Part shown: one piece after another, positions 11,973-24,901 of the stretch | Numbering within the stretch: position 1 is the stretch's first letter | How the letters are laid out: each line of letters opens with the position of its first letter | Origin: Sciurus carolinensis | Taxonomy: Eukaryota > Chordata > Mammalia > Rodentia > Sciuridae | DNA: 64,000 nt | Direction: 5' to 3' | Assembly: GCF_902686445.1 (NCBI RefSeq) | Contig: NC_062216.1 | Location: 8,019,084-8,083,083, forward strand | The notes under the pieces: model-generated | Told to the model about the DNA's origin: nothing | Seen by the model: only the letters and a program-made list of their open reading frames with translations | The model's database searches: none | Program-made: the position numbers and the translations under genes

Positions 11973-12056
11973 GGGCTGGGGAGATAGCTCAGTCAGTAGA
12001 GTGCTTGCCTTGTAAGCACAGGACCTGGGTTTGATCCCCAGCACCCCCCCAAAAAA
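11973..12056 (+). mobile_element. ID SINE with a perfect 17-bp target-site duplication
   Basis: A full tRNA-like ID element: GGCTGGGGAGATAGCTCAGT (A-box region), TGCTTGCCTTGTAAGCAC, GGTTTGATCCCCAGCACC (B box), then a C/A tail. AAAAGAAGGAAAAAATG occurs at 11956-11972 and again at 12057-12073 without a mismatch, so this is one of the younger insertions in the window. Confidence 0.9.
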
Positions 12057-12364
12057 AAAAGAAGGAAAAAATGACAGAAAAAGAGCTTCATTGTGAGAGC
12101 ATTCTGTAAAAAGGAAAGACTCGGCACCACATGGAAGTAGAATGTGCGTGGCATTCTCCAGGACCTTGAGTAACTTGGAGTGGTTGCAGGCGAGGTTGGG
12201 TGAGGGTGGAGGCATGAGAGAGGAGGTAGGGAATGTAGAGTGACAGTCAGCATGTCAAGGACTTTGAACATCATGGAATATGCAAATCCCAGTCGGAGTT
12301 TTTTTTCTAATTCTACAGGTATCCCACACAGTCTTTTTAAGCGAGGCAACCACATGTGTGCAGT

Positions 12365-12500
12365 TGTTTTCATAATACTCATGTCTAGGAGGAAGCACCG
12401 TTATTATTACTCCCACTTCACAGACAGGGAGTCTAAGGCAAAGAGAAGTCAGGTAACTTGCCCAACCCAAAGACAGCCCCTTGAAGTGGAGGGTGAGCAT
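12365..12500 (+). mobile_element. MIR SINE fragment
   Basis: TTATTATTACTCCCACTTC, ACAGACAGGGAGTCTAAGGC and CAGGTAACTTGCCC. Confidence 0.6.
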
Positions 12501-12587
12501 GCGACCCCAGCTAATGTGACTGTGGAGTCTACGCATGCTCTTTGTTGCTATGGTACACTGCTCTCAGCATTAAGGCTTCATGAGAGC

Positions 12588-12794
12588 CAGGCACAGTGGC
12601 ACAACCTGCAATTCCAGCAGCTCAGGAGTCTGAGAGCAGGATGATTGCAAGTTTGAGTCCAGTCTCAGCAACTTAGAAAGTCCCTCAGCAACTAAGTAAG
12701 GTCCTGTCTCAAAACAAAACATAAAAAGGACTGGGAATGTAGCTTGGTAGTAAAGTGCCCCTGGGTTCAATTCCCAATAACCCCCTGTCAAAAA
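12588..12794 (+). mobile_element. B1-dID SINE
   Basis: Full dimer from GAGCCAGGCACAGTGGCACA to GGGTTCAATTCCCAATAACC with an A-rich linker. Imperfect direct repeats AAGGCTTCATGAG (about 12573) and AAAGCTTCACTAG (about 12796) probably are the target-site duplication. Confidence 0.88.
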
Positions 12795-13879
12795 CAAAGC
12801 TTCACTAGGAAGTTATTTTTGACACCATTACGTGGGCTGGTCTGAGGTTATGACCAGAGAGAACGTGCACAGAGAGACTAGTCAGGAGGCAACTGGTAGC
12901 AGATGGGAGTGGGGAAGAGAGGACTTGACCAACATCACTGAACAAAGACGGCAGGTTGGTCAACCAGTGGCTGGGAGTGACTGGGAAGAGAGAAAGGAGA
13001 GTAAATGGATAAGCCCTGAATGAAGTCTGTAGCTATTTCCTTACACCGTCCTTTGCTGGGGACAGGACACTCAAACTCAGCTTTATGGTACAGAAGCCCT
13101 GGATGAGCGTTTGGGAAGACCATGATTTCATGTTATGAAGATGCAAACTGCTTGAAATTCAGGTGTACAGCCCTGTTCCCCAAAGTTCCCTAAGTTGTTT
13201 CCAAACCATGGCTTCAGCATCTGTCTCTCTGTTGTGTAGCTCTCCATTTCTTCTCATTTTCTTTCTCCCTTATTCATGCAGAACTGTTCTGTGATTCTTT
13301 TTTTTTTGGCAGTGGGGCTTGGCAAGGCTAATCCACACCCTTCAGATTTAATTCTCTAGCTCTAAGAGACTCATCCAAGACAGTTCATCTCTAAGAGGAA
13401 CACTGGTGCCAGGTGTTAAGATAACACATCTGCGGCTCCATCACAGATCTAAAGGTCTTTCCTGACGTCATATGTTCAACTGCAGAGGAACTGACGTCTT
13501 CAGCTGTGGACTGTGGTACTCATGAGTTGACTGTATTTTGATTTATAAACTAAAACATTGATGTGGTACTCTTAGTCATTTGCATGGGTGGACCATCACT
13601 TGGGGATGTAGCTGGGTCCTGCACTTCCCTCCTAAGGGTCCTTTCTCATAGCTCTGGAGTGAGGCTGAGCTCTCTCCCTTCTGACACCTTTAAGTTCTCA
13701 GCCCCAGTTGCAGATGGTTTGAAGAAGGAGGTTGTCACGCCAGGATGAGGCAATGCTGGAGTGGGTGGTGGGAACGCTGTTCTAATCTCCACCTCCAGAG
13801 CAGCATGCCCATTTCCAGCCCCCGAGGACCCTGTCCCTGATACACACCTGACCTGATGTGGTGGTTCATTTTCCCAGGA

Positions 13880-13960
13880 ACCCTGGGAAACAGGAGCTCT
13901 TATTATCTCCATCTCGCAGGTGAGGACACTGGCTCGGAACCACCAGCCTCTCCAGCTTTC
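13880..13960 (+). mobile_element. MIR SINE fragment
   Basis: CTCTTATTATCTCCATCTCG then CAGGTGAGGACACTGGC, the central MIR core only. Confidence 0.45.
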
Positions 13961-15008
13961 TCAGCTAGCTCCTAGCCTGTGGTTGACTCACTCCTGCCTT
14001 TACGCACCCCATATGCTGGGCACTATTCTCGGTGCCAGGAGGCGTCAGAGCAAGGATGTGCGCTCAGAACTCCGAGCCCAGGCTCAATGACATAATGTCT
14101 CCCTGAAACACCGTGGAGGTGGCTTTAGACACCGCGGCCCTGCGGGACAGGGTGGGGAGGACATGAGAAGGGAGGAGGACCCACTCAGTGTGTTCAGGGC
14201 CACATCAGGACTCCCCACCCTCCTGTGAGGCACTCCGGCAGTGCTCCCGAGCAGACCTGCTGGCTGCCTGCTCCGTCTGCTGCTGAGGTTCGCTCCATCC
14301 TCCTTCTCCCCTGGGCTCCTCTCCCTCTGTCAGGCCAACTCCTCCTCGTCTTCAAGTCCACCTTGGGCTCCCACCCTGGCAGCCCTTCTTACTCTCCTCT
14401 GCTCTCCATTCACCCAAGTACCCCTCTGCCCGCTCACCCCAGCTCCCAGCTCCCGTCCACCCCGCAGGGGCTCATCACCACCAACCTGGCGCAGCCTCTT
14501 TGCCATTGGTCCTCCCACAAGGCTTTCAGCTCCCCAGGACAGGGACAGGCTTGGTAAGTCCAGAACAGTCTTGCAGTGGCAGCTCACACGTGTGCCCAAT
14601 GCTCCCTTTTCTGTCCCATGGCTCTCCCTGGGCACCCCCAGAGCAGGCATTCCTGGGTTCAGATGTTGATTTGCAGTTCCAGGCATTGAAAACTCGCAGG
14701 GCTGTGGCCACCCTTCTGCAGAAGCAGCCTCCAGCCATTCCTGTCCTAATCCCACCAAGACGGCTGCTCTGAGCACCTGCCTCAGTGTTCACTCCTGCCC
14801 ACCCTCCAGCCTGCAGCCTGTAGGTCCCTTCCAGGAGATGCCAGAGCAAATGTCCCAGTGTGTGTCCCTCAGCTTCCTATGCTACTAATGTTGGTGGCCA
14901 CACTTCCCAAAGCAAGTCTCACAGCACAGTAAGCCCTCTTCGTCCGTCCAGGTGAGCCCGTTAGCCCTTTTGCCCTTTGAGAATGGAAATCTCAGCAAAA
15001 GGGGCAGG

Positions 15009-15014
15009 GTGTGT

Positions 15015-15049
<35 letters not shown>

Positions 15050-15064
15050 AGAGAGAGAGAGAAA
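15009..15064. repeat. (TG)n(AG)n compound microsatellite
   Basis: A TG run with one TA interruption changes to GA repeats after GCAA, about 56 bp in all. Confidence 0.95.
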
Positions 15065-15574
15065 GCCACATAAGTTAAAAAGGCAAATACTTTTTCCTTA
15101 GTATTTTCAGCAGCACAATAGCAGCAGGCACTATTTTAAACTCTTGGATAATTTGATCTTAATTATATGGTGTGCAGAGGCACTAATAAGTTTACAAATC
15201 TGCCAGCAATACTAAACACTTATGTCTTAGAAAATGCTACCCTTTTCCCTGCTTATTGTAGCACTGGGAACTTGGGTAATTGTGAACAATTAAGAGGGAG
15301 TGACCAAACGGGACCGAGGACGCCTCCAGAGACACCAGGAGAAGCAGCAAATCTGCTGGGTGGGCGAGGGGCCCTTGAAGGCTGGAGAGCCCCAAGCTAT
15401 AGGCAGCGATCCGTCATGGCTGCATGAGTCAAGAAAGCCAAGAAATTTCTCTTTCCTGCCTCAGCTGGGGGCAAGAAGGGTTCGAGGGTCTCAGAAGAGA
15501 ACCACTGTGCAGCCGGCAGGAACTTCTGCTGCCAGCACCTTGCGCCATGGTGGAGTGGAATCGGCGTGGGCCTT

Positions 15575-15770
15575 GGGATCCAACAGTTTGCACAGCTTGC
15601 GGCTTGGCTCTGCCACTCAGCAGCTAAATGCCTTTGTGCAAGTTACCGTGGGTGTCCCTTGGCTCTTCACTGCAGAATGTGGGGATCCCTGTCTCAGGGG
15701 AGTCGTGCTAGCATTGATGAGCACGCATGACGCTCAGTGGATGTCTCCAACACAGTAGGTCTAGAATTCA
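15575..15770 (-). mobile_element. MIR SINE
   Basis: GGCTCTGCCACTCAGCAGCT, TTTGTGCAAGTTACC and GAATGTGGGGATCCC are antisense MIR. Confidence 0.5.
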
Positions 15771-16589
15771 TATCCATTCCCTCGCCCACCTCCTTTCTTT
15801 ACTATCTGATTGTTTCTATTAAGATCATTTATGATTGGTATATTTCCTGACTTGTAGGAGATAGTTGATTAATATTTGCTCAGGGAAGGAACAAAAATAA
15901 ATACTATTTCCTTGAGCACAGAAAGGCTAAATAACTTGGCTGAAGCACACAGCAAGTAAATGGGAAGCTGGCCTTCCCACTAGGAAGGCCAGGAAATCTA
16001 AATTCAGCACAGTCAAAGTCAACATGATGGGACCAGATGACAGTGGGGGCTGGGCGCTATTCTCTGATCTTTGTCCTGAAGTTGAAACAATTTGCCAGAC
16101 ATTTGTTTCAAAGAGGAAAAAAGAACACCCCAAAAGCTGAGGGAGTGTGAACGTCTGACTACAGGCTTCATTGGATAAAATAGGAGCTTTGCTTCTGTGA
16201 TATGTGTGTTTAGGCAGATTAAATTCATGTTTGATTACAAACCCCAGGATAAAAGGAAAATAAATATGTTCATGCAGACTAGGGATTCCCAAAGGGAGGA
16301 GAAAAAAGTCATCCGTTAATACCCTGGTTGTTGCTGTCCCTAGGAGAGTCCCACGTGGTCCCACCAGGGCATCCTGGGCTGAGACCCTCGGGGGCTACAG
16401 AACCCCCTGGAATATCCACCCACCACACTCTTGCTCTGCCGAATGCTCTGGCCTCTTCTCTCCTGCCTTCCCCTCTGCAGGGCAGCCCGCCTGCCTGTGC
16501 TCGGCTCCCCCTGGGCCTTACTGCCTGAGGCCTCCCCCGCCCCTTCGTAACCTGCTGGGAAATACTAATCAATCCTCAAAGCCCAATTG

Positions 16590-16815
16590 AAACGTATAAA
16601 TCCCCTCTAAGTCCCTTCCTAGCTCCTTGGCAGGAGATGATTGTTTCCTCTGCAGTCCCAAAGCCCTTGGTAGTTTTCTTCTTCCATTCATCAAAAACTG
16701 CCTTTTATTAAAATGACATTTATTTATGAATGTGTCCGACTTCCCCTCTGAATCCTAAACACCCTCTTGGTCCCTCAGCTTCATCACTCTGAACACTAAA
16801 TAAGTAAGTGTTCAA
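16590..16815 (+). mobile_element. Probable L2 LINE 3' region
   Basis: CCCTTCCTAGCTCCTTGGC, TTGTTTCCTCTGCAGTCCC and TAAATAAGTAAGTGTTCAAAG are loosely in L2 order. Confidence 0.35.
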
Positions 16816-18946
16816 AGAGTGCTAATCGTTGGAAACCCATTTAAATGTCCCAAATCAAGGCCCAGATGAAGCAGATCCGGTGCAGTCCTGCCAAGGGGTC
16901 TCATGAGCCATTAAACAGATGATGTGCTTTGCTGACGCTTTACGGCTGCTACTCTTTACATTTCCACTCCCCTGGCAAGGCCATTGCTGCTTGCTGGACA
17001 TTCCATCTGCTTTCACGAATTTCCTTGTCCCTGTGCAATGAGCAGGGGCCACGTGAGTTCTGTAGCCAGGGATCCTAAGCACCAGCAATTCTGCTGAGGC
17101 AATGAAAAGGCCAAAATAAAGCCACACTTTTTTCTTTTGCTGTGATGACTGAACTGACCACGGGGTCCAGGCAGTGTGTCCACAGAGGGTAGCACCTCCA
17201 TCCATGGGGTGCTTGAATGACCACTGGAACAGGCACGATGGATACATATTCCAAGGGAGAAAAAAACTCCCCTGCCTCTGTTAAGCCGCTGGGGTTTTGG
17301 TGAGTGAAACACTAAACAGAAATGTTAGTGCTCCTTCATCTGCTGCTGTAGTACAGTGTATATGGCGGTACCCTACAGGGTGTGGGTTATGTAGTAGGCG
17401 CTTGATAGATGCTCGTTCCTGTCTTCCTTTCTGTTCTCTCACATGGTAAACTTAAAACTGTTCATTAGCAAATCCAGGTGTGCAGCAGAGGGGCATGCAG
17501 AACAAAGAAGTCATGATGGAAGATCCAGAAAGGTCCACCACGTGCGGTGCTGTTCTAAGCGTAGCCCAGATGGGTCGTTGTGGTGGACGCCCTGGGAGGA
17601 CGGAGGCTGATGCAGACATGCATCACTTCCAGCTTGCTAGCCCTCTCTCACATGTCGGTAGCCATCAGTCCTCACCTTGGTGGGGCCGAGGATGGAAGAG
17701 ACAGAGAGGAATTTCTGGATGTCTGCCCTGACACCAGCGCAGAGATCTCAGGAGCTGCGTGCAGGGACAAAAGTTCGTAAAAGGGGGTGAGGTTTAGGAG
17801 GTTGGGAGAAAGAAAAGTGTCACATTTAATCCTATTTGTCCTCTGGGAGTTTCCAAAGCCAGACAAAGGAAATTGTATCTAACGCCCGGTCTCACACAGA
17901 CTGTCCGGGGCAGTCTTTATGTTCCTTTTTGAACTCTGTGCACACTTGGCTGCACAGATTTTAAGAAGGACAAAAGTTGTTTTAATAGCGTTAATGGGGA
18001 TGATGGGCGAATCATAATCTTATAACCAAAATGGTTCACTCATTCTTGTGAGCTATTGAGAGCGAAGGCTCTTTGGTAAGCAGAGAAGAAAAGGACTGGA
18101 AATTGCCTGCCACCCACCTCCTCCACAGGAGCGCTATTTGCATTAATGAAGGAATGCCTGGGTGCTGTGAGCTCCCCGGAAAGGAGTGGCTTTGCCAGTC
18201 CCAAATATGACTGTGACTGGTTAGGCAGAGCTGAGGAACAATGGGTGGGAGGCCGGCTGCCGCCTCCAGTGTTTTTCTTTCAGGTTTCCCAAGTTGCCTC
18301 AGAAGCAGATGCACCGCGAGAAAGACCCCAAGAAGAGCGCCATGTTCTGGATTCTTCCTCCTGAGAGTCTGGATATGGTGTCTTGTTGTGGCTTCGCGGG
18401 TCCTGCAGGCTGACTTCTAAGCTTATCTGAGGAAGGGCACATAAAGAACTTGCAAGTAACGTAAGACCTGCTGGAAAAATGAAACTTAGTAAATGCCTTT
18501 GGAATAATAGCATACTAAAGATATAAATTTTAGATCTTTATTCTGCATCATCATCCTTGCAAAGTAGCTTGAAATGCTTTCAGCAAGTCTCCTCAGGGGT
18601 GTGGAGCTCCGCATGGCACCACTGAAGTGAACTGGGTGGTAGGAGATGATCTCAGTATTCATCATCATTATAGCCTCGAACTTGCAGAGCAGTTTTGGAC
18701 TCACAAAGTCCCTTCCTCCAGCTTTGTCTCCTGAGATTCTGCAGCTGAACGCAGGTGGGCACATGAACACCCTGCCTGTCTGACTCCATGTCATAGGGAA
18801 CTATGAACATATGAGAGCTAGCAAGGTCTTCTGCTTTCAAATCCACTTTTTATTCCACCAAACAAAAAGTAGAAACATGCTAGAATAAAAAAACAAAATG
18901 CGACAAAAACAATAGCAAAGACATATACTCAATCATTTAAAAAATG

Positions 18947-19154
18947 ACTGGTGGTGCACACCCAACAGCTCAGGAGGCTGAGGCAGGTGGATCTTGAATT
19001 CAAATCCAGCCTCAGCAAAAGCAAGGTGCTCAGCAACTCAGTGAGACCCTGTCTCTAAATAAAATACAAAATAGGGCTGGGGGTGTGGCTCAGTGGTTGA
19101 GTGCCCCTGAGTTCAATCCCTGGTACCAAAAAACACACAAACAAACAAAAAACG
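18947..19154 (+). mobile_element. B1-dID SINE
   Basis: CTGGTGGTGCACACCCAACA, then CTCAGGAGGCTGAGGCAGG and CCTGTCTCTAAATAAAATAC, then the dID half GGGCTGGGGGTGTGGCTCAG ending in TTCAATCCCTGGTACC and an ACAAAC-type tail. The B1 5' end is shortened and altered. Confidence 0.88.
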
Positions 19155-20810
19155 AGTGTGTGGAGAGGTGCTTTAGGAGACCTCCAGCAGCGTTCCTAAA
19201 GACGGCCGCGTGTTTTGCTTGAGGACACTGGAGTGGATCTGGGAGCTGGGGGCAGGCTGCTTTTTGTTGGTTTGTTTTTGTTTTACTGTGGAAGCATGGA
19301 CTGCAATGAGCTCTGGAGACAGGCAGGGATTTAGTGTTTGGCTGAACTGAAGATATAATGGGCCCTGGGAGGAAGAGGGGCCTTTCAAACTAGTGGAAAA
19401 CTTCAAAGCCCATGATTAGGTTTAATTTGACTCGGGAGGCAGTCGGAAGGCCACGGGGGTTTCTGAGAAGGGGTGCGGCAGGAGCAACCACTTGGGAGAC
19501 GACAGGAACACACCTCAGGCCTTGCAGAAGGGGACGTGTGCCAGCAGTTGGGGCACGCTGCAGAGGAGGAAGTGACGGGACTCAGGGACAATATGGTCTC
19601 CAGGAAGACAGGGCGACACAGTCGCCTGAAGAGCCACCGCTGTAGTCAAAGGGCAGGTTCTGACAGGAATCCAAGGAGGATGACAGTAAGACACTGTGGG
19701 GAGAGCCGGGTCTGAGCCCCGCTGGAACGTGCCGTGCTGTGGGATAAGGTGGAGGAGTGTAGGCAAGGGACTGCGTCATGCCGCAGAGACCAGAGGAGAG
19801 TCACAAAGACATATAGATGAGTCATTCTCGGTCCTGGGCACAGTCCAAACACCCAGTTAAATCCGCACCCAGGGTGGGGTGGGGTCTGGGGAGTGACCCT
19901 TTTAAAAAGCTCCTCAGGCGATCCTAATACAGCTGGGGCTGAGACTAGCCGTCCAAGATGGACGGTGACAGGTACACTGGCCTTTGAAGAAGAAGTTGAC
20001 ATTTTCTAGGAAAAAGAGTAATGGAACGGAACAAGGTGCAGCGAATTGAAGTAAAGAGCGGGTTTGGAGAAGGGAAGAGCCCAGTGTGGGGACAGCGTTT
20101 GGCCACAGCTGGAGACACCACAAAGGGAAGCCAGGTTGGGTGGCCATGAGGATGGTAAGTGCAGATCATCCTGAAAGCACTGCGAGCTGTGCAGCATCTT
20201 CTAGAAGACTGAGGTGAGAGACCTGCGCTTTCTCACAGTTGTGCAGATGGAGAATGCATAAAACGAAGCCCGGAGATCTCTGACCTTTGGTTTAACATCT
20301 CTGGGCTGCAGGGCCCCTTGTGCCCATCACACGGGCTGGCACCACTGAGTAACACTTCAGCCAGCAACGGATGGGGGGCCCTCAAGACCAACGTGGAACT
20401 GAGAAACTCCTCTCCCGAGCACTCTCCCTGCACCTTTTCTATCCGGATGTGTTTAGACACGCACTGACCATCGCGTTGCAACCCTCAGAGCAACCGCAGC
20501 CTGCGGGTCTGCAGCCAGGTGCACCGCACAGCGCAGGTGTGCAGAGGCTACACTCCCGTGTCAGTGCACCTGGTTACATATGGCCAATTGCCCAATGGTG
20601 CATTTCTCAGAACATGTCACCATTGTGAATCAACTGTCATCACAGGGATCAGTGAGCTGATATGATTGAGAGCCAAAGGGATGATACTTCCCCAGGATTT
20701 GTTTCTTTTGAACAAAATGGAAATTTGTCTGGCCCTACCAAGCTTTGGGATCATGCCACATCCCCTGTTGAAAATTAGGAAAAGAAGTGATGTCAAGAAA
20801 GTCTATTTCA
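19155..20810. other. Intergenic, mostly unassigned
   Basis: Only a small MER5-like fragment is recognised. Overlapping frames on both strands at 19.4-20.2 kb resemble no known protein. Confidence 0.45.
19893..19950 (+). mobile_element. MER5-like 3' fragment
   Basis: TTTAAAAAGCTCCTCAGGCG then TCCTAATACAGCTGGGGC matches the 3' part of MER5A-type sequence. Confidence 0.4.
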
Positions 20811-20945
20811 GCTGGGCCAGGTGGCACCCACCTGTAATTCCAGCACACCAAACACCGAGGCAGGAGGATCACTTGAGCCCGTGTGCAAGACCAGCTTGGG
20901 CAACATAGCAGGACCCTATTTTGGGAAAAATAATTTAAAAAAGAA
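20811..20945 (+). mobile_element. B1-type (7SL-derived) SINE monomer
   Basis: GCTGGGCCAGGTGGCACCCA, ACCTGTAATTCCAGCACACC, GAGGCAGGAGGATCACTTGAG and GGGCAACATAGCAGGACCC form a single 7SL-derived unit with an A-rich tail. No dID half follows, unlike the other copies in the window, so it may be an older monomeric B1. Confidence 0.8.
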
Positions 20946-22589
20946 TATCTATCCAAATCAAGAATCAAACCCACTCCACCTCCTCTCTTGTAAAAGTTTC
21001 AAGCTATGTAACTACCTACTTTAATGCCAAGGCAGCCATTTAAACAGCAGGTTTAGTACCAGCTAGATCTTGGCCCCTTGGGCTAAGGTAAGTAACAAGA
21101 GTGAGCTGTTTCCTTCTTCTCCTTTGCCTAATTCTTGACTTCCTTAAGTGGCCTGAATATTAAATTGAAGCTTATTTTCATTGTTTATGGTGTTCCCTGG
21201 ATAATGGATGTTATTTCTGTTTGAAACGAAAAAGTGAACGAATCAAAGTTCACATTTGACTGTTTTTAAAACCTTTGTTTACATAGTTTCTTCTTCTCTG
21301 TGAAAACAAGATATTCAGATACCCGTGAACACAAAGTACACCAGCCTTAATGCCCTTTCCCGATGGTGGTGACATAAGGGCGGGTAGGAGTGCTACCATT
21401 TGCAGATGCTCGTTTTTATTTTTAGACTCCATGGATGGATTTCCTCCCTCCGTGCCTCCCTCAGGCCTTCGCTGAGTACCCACTGTAGACCAGGCCTGGG
21501 CGCAGAGATGACTGAGAGTTTCTGATTCACATCTGCTCCCCCTGGTAACTTGAAGACAGAAGTAAGGAACCAGGTTACTTTTCCTATTTTTCTGTAATGA
21601 GACTGGGGCCTGTAAGGGTTGAAGGATCAACAGGAGTGGATCCGAAAAGATCGTTCAGTCCTCTGATTGGTGCTCAAATTCAAATCCTTATAGGACATGT
21701 TTCTATAACACCTGGGTCACCAAGGAGGCCATGGCCCTGAAGATTTACACAGCTGTGACAAAAAAAAATTGACATTTCCATTATGTACTATTGTTTTGAG
21801 CTTTTAAAGCATGGACTGGAAAAAGTGATAAAACCTGGTGAAGTGGTTATTTAATGCAGGGAATCAAAGATTGCAGCCTAAACTGTTTCCTGCTAGAAAA
21901 GACCAAAATGCTTTACTAAACATTCTCATCAATGTTTTAAAAATGACTCAGTGAAACATTTTCTTTTAAATTCTCTTATAATTATAGATGCTTAAAAAAT
22001 ATAAATTGACCAGGAACTATTAAATTCCATATGATTTGGACTTATATTTAAGATTTTTAAGTGTGAGTACTGATAAAAGTGATGGCGATTTTATTTTTCA
22101 TAACTATCCTAAACATTGAAGTACTTGAAAATACTAAATAGGAAAACACTAAAATCGTTGCCTATAAGGAATCCTTCTGACGAAGGTCAAAGTGATATTT
22201 TACACTTTAAAATATTCTCATCATATCCTTTAGAGATCCCATAATTAAGTGCATAGAAGAAAAATAGAGCAAAACTTCTGAGCTATTGAAGGGACAGTGA
22301 GTAGGTAGGGGTTCCCTTTTTACTCACTTCTGTGTGCTTTTTCTACAGCTATGAAATAAATCTTCCTCTTCAAATAAATAGAAGTAATTTCTATAACTTC
22401 CTTAAATTAATCAAAGTAACTAAATTGCTATTTATTAACATACTATTTTGTGTTTTCAAAGTTGAAATGTTAATCACAGTGGCGCTAAGGATTCCACACT
22501 ATTTCCTACCCCAACAGTGACTAATTCTCTTTATTATTCCACCTTGACTGCTGGGTATTCTGGAAATAGCATCACCTGATATTTAGGTG

Positions 22590-22765
22590 GGCCTGAATTA
22601 AAATCCCATTTTCACCACTCTTTGGCTGTGTGACTTGGGCAAATTAACTTCTCTGCATCCCAGTTTCTTCAGGGGCAGAAAAAGAATAGTTTCTTATGTT
22701 TAGGACAGTGGTAAAAACTAAATGATAGTGAATGCTAGATTATTAGCCTGTCACAAAATGAACTC
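22590..22765 (-). mobile_element. MIR SINE
   Basis: CACTCTTTGGCTGTGTGACT, TGGGCAAATTAACTTCTCTG and AGTTTCTTCAGGGGCAG are antisense MIR. Confidence 0.7.
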
Positions 22766-23904
22766 TTTACAAGGAGACTTTTCCTGTCTCTGCAGAAGGT
22801 AAGCAAATAAATAGACAAACAAAAATCTTAGCCAGGGCACCACCCTTCCTAGAGCTTTGTACTGAGTCAAAAATCAAGTTCACGGTCTCTTTAAATCAAG
22901 TCAGATACTTTAAATAGACTCGCCATGGGGTGCTCACATCTCCATTCTCTAGAAAGAGTGCAACTATTTAACTCCTCTGTCCTTTGGGAAATACCATCAA
23001 AATCTTGGGAGTTTGAAATAAATATTTTGAAAGTCAGTTTGCCTGCAATTCTAAGTATATTAAGTAAGTTAAAAGTCTATTTTATTATATATTTTTTACA
23101 ATAGTGAATGCCATAGATGCTCTTATCATCCTATGGGAATAAATGATAAATCTGTTCACTCTAGGCTATTATGGAATTTTCTGACCATCATTCCCTTGTA
23201 TTAGGAACCCAGTCTTCGAGGGACTTGAGAATATTCTGACCTGACTCACCCTTCTGCTCAACAGTAATTGATTAGCCCCAGAGGGGACACCTGGAAGCAG
23301 GGCCCATGAGTTTTTTCTATAGAATTTTTGACCTCATAGCAAAACAGATCTCTTAGCGTGTCTCTGGCAGTACAAATGCTAAGATGTGAAACTTGACACC
23401 AAGAGTGGGGATATTTCCTACACCAGGTGAACGAAGTAGAAATGAAGGAAGGAGAGTTAATCTTGGAAGTACCAGGTGCCAATTGCCACATTCTCCCCAA
23501 GCCCCCCGCCGCCTGCTGCCCCGGGGTCTACTTTTCTTTATTCCTAAGAGGAAGTATTTTGATTGTGAAGGTAGGGGAGGGAAGAGGGAGATAGAATTCA
23601 CCCTCCCTTCTTTAGGAGAATCCTCTCTGGAGGTAGCTGTTTTGAAATCACTTGATCCACCCACAACAGAATCTAGCGATCACCACAGTGAAGTATTTAG
23701 AAGTTTGCACACAGCAGCTTGAAATCACCTGTGTCCTGGGTCTGCTCACGGATAATCCATGGCTCCTCCTCTTCAACTAACTGGCTCATGCCATCAATAG
23801 TATAATCTTGTTGGGCAAGGACCAGAACAGAGAGAATGAGAGAAATGGAGAGAGTTTCAGAATATATACGTTGCAGGGTATTTCAAAATTAAGGTGAAAT
23901 GATA

Positions 23905-24128
23905 GCTAATACTTCTTGTGTGTACCATGCGTTGTGCGAAGCCTTCAGTGTAACATTTAATTCTCACGAACTACATTTTGAGAGTTGTTGTCATCCTCGT
24001 TTTATACTTGAAGAAACTTTGGCACAGAGAGGTTCAATAGCTTGTCCAAGGTCACACAGGTAGTGTGGGAGTAGAATCAGAATTCAAATGCAGGCAGCCT
24101 GGCTCCAGAATCCTTGCTCCTACTGCCC
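23905..24128 (+). mobile_element. MIR SINE, well preserved
   Basis: TACCATGCGTTGTGCGAAGC, TTAATTCTCACGAACTACA, GGCACAGAGAGGTTCAATAG, CTTGTCCAAGGTCACACAGG and GCAGCCTGGCTCCAGAATCC follow almost the whole MIR consensus order. Confidence 0.85.
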
Positions 24129-24810
24129 ACAGAATAGGGTTGGTTGTTTTTTTGGTTGGTTGTTTTTTATGGCCAGATACAGATATCTTGTCCCTGGCCC
24201 TCTCCTCACCTGTGTGCGCTCTCTCTCTGCTTCTCGGCTGCCGTGAGCTGAGCAGCTCTCCTCCACCACACCTGTACACCATGATGTCCTACTTCACCTC
24301 AGTCCCAGAGCAAGGAAGCTGGCTGACCAGGGACTGAAACTCTGAAACCAGAAGTCAAAATAAATCTTCCTTCTTCTGAAGTTATTATTCTCAGGCATTG
24401 TGTCACAGTGACAAAAACTGATGAACATGCATCATTAACTAGGACTTAATGGAACGACTTAGGCTGGGGCATTCGCCAACTCCATTGATGAAATTCTGCA
24501 GAACTCTCTGAGAATTTCCTTACACATAGTCAACATCTAATACATAATTGATGAATAAACAAATGAGCAGCAAATGGTTATAAAGACTATCTAAATGTAT
24601 AACTGGAATCTAAAACTTACTGGGTCATATCTGGTAGTAAGGATATTAATAATTTTCACTTTATGTGTTTCAAGTTTTTAACCAAGAACAAGCATCTCTT
24701 TTCTTAAATCAGAAAAACAATTTTTTAAAAGCAAGGATATTCAATGCAATACCAATTTTGTTTTAGTTTTGTTTACTTTTATTTTATATCCCAAAATAAA
24801 GAAATTTTTT

Positions 24811-24901
24811 TTTTTTTTTTTTTTTGTGGTGCTGGGGATTAAACCCAGGGCCTTGTGCTTGCAAGGCAAGCACTCTACCAACTGAACTATCTCCCCAGCC
24901 C
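24811..24901 (-). mobile_element. ID SINE with target-site duplication
   Basis: T run, then GTGGTGCTGGGGATTAAACC ... CTATCTCCCCAGCCC, the reverse complement of an ID of the same subfamily as the copy at 11973. AAGAAATTTTTT flanks it (24799-24810 and 24902-24913). Confidence 0.9.

Larger units (their letters stand above)
12810..18946. other. Intergenic, mostly unassigned
   Basis: Apart from the MIR, L2 and microsatellite entries I see no gene. Frames of up to 152 codons at 14.2-15.8 kb lie in GC-rich DNA on both strands and look like chance. Confidence 0.45.
20946..24798. other. Intergenic, AT-rich, two MIRs only
   Basis: The AT content rises strongly from about 21700 to 23150. No gene, and no rodent-specific SINE between 20946 and 24810. 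Confidence 0.5.

Noticed and set aside
11973..12056. A tRNA gene (A-box- and B-box-like blocks are present)
   Set aside because: The blocks belong to an ID SINE with a target-site duplication and A-rich tail; the rest cannot form a tRNA cloverleaf.
14225..15758. Several open frames of 100-150 codons on both strands
   Set aside because: GC-rich intergenic DNA with frames overlapping on both strands, no recognisable protein and no convincing splice context.
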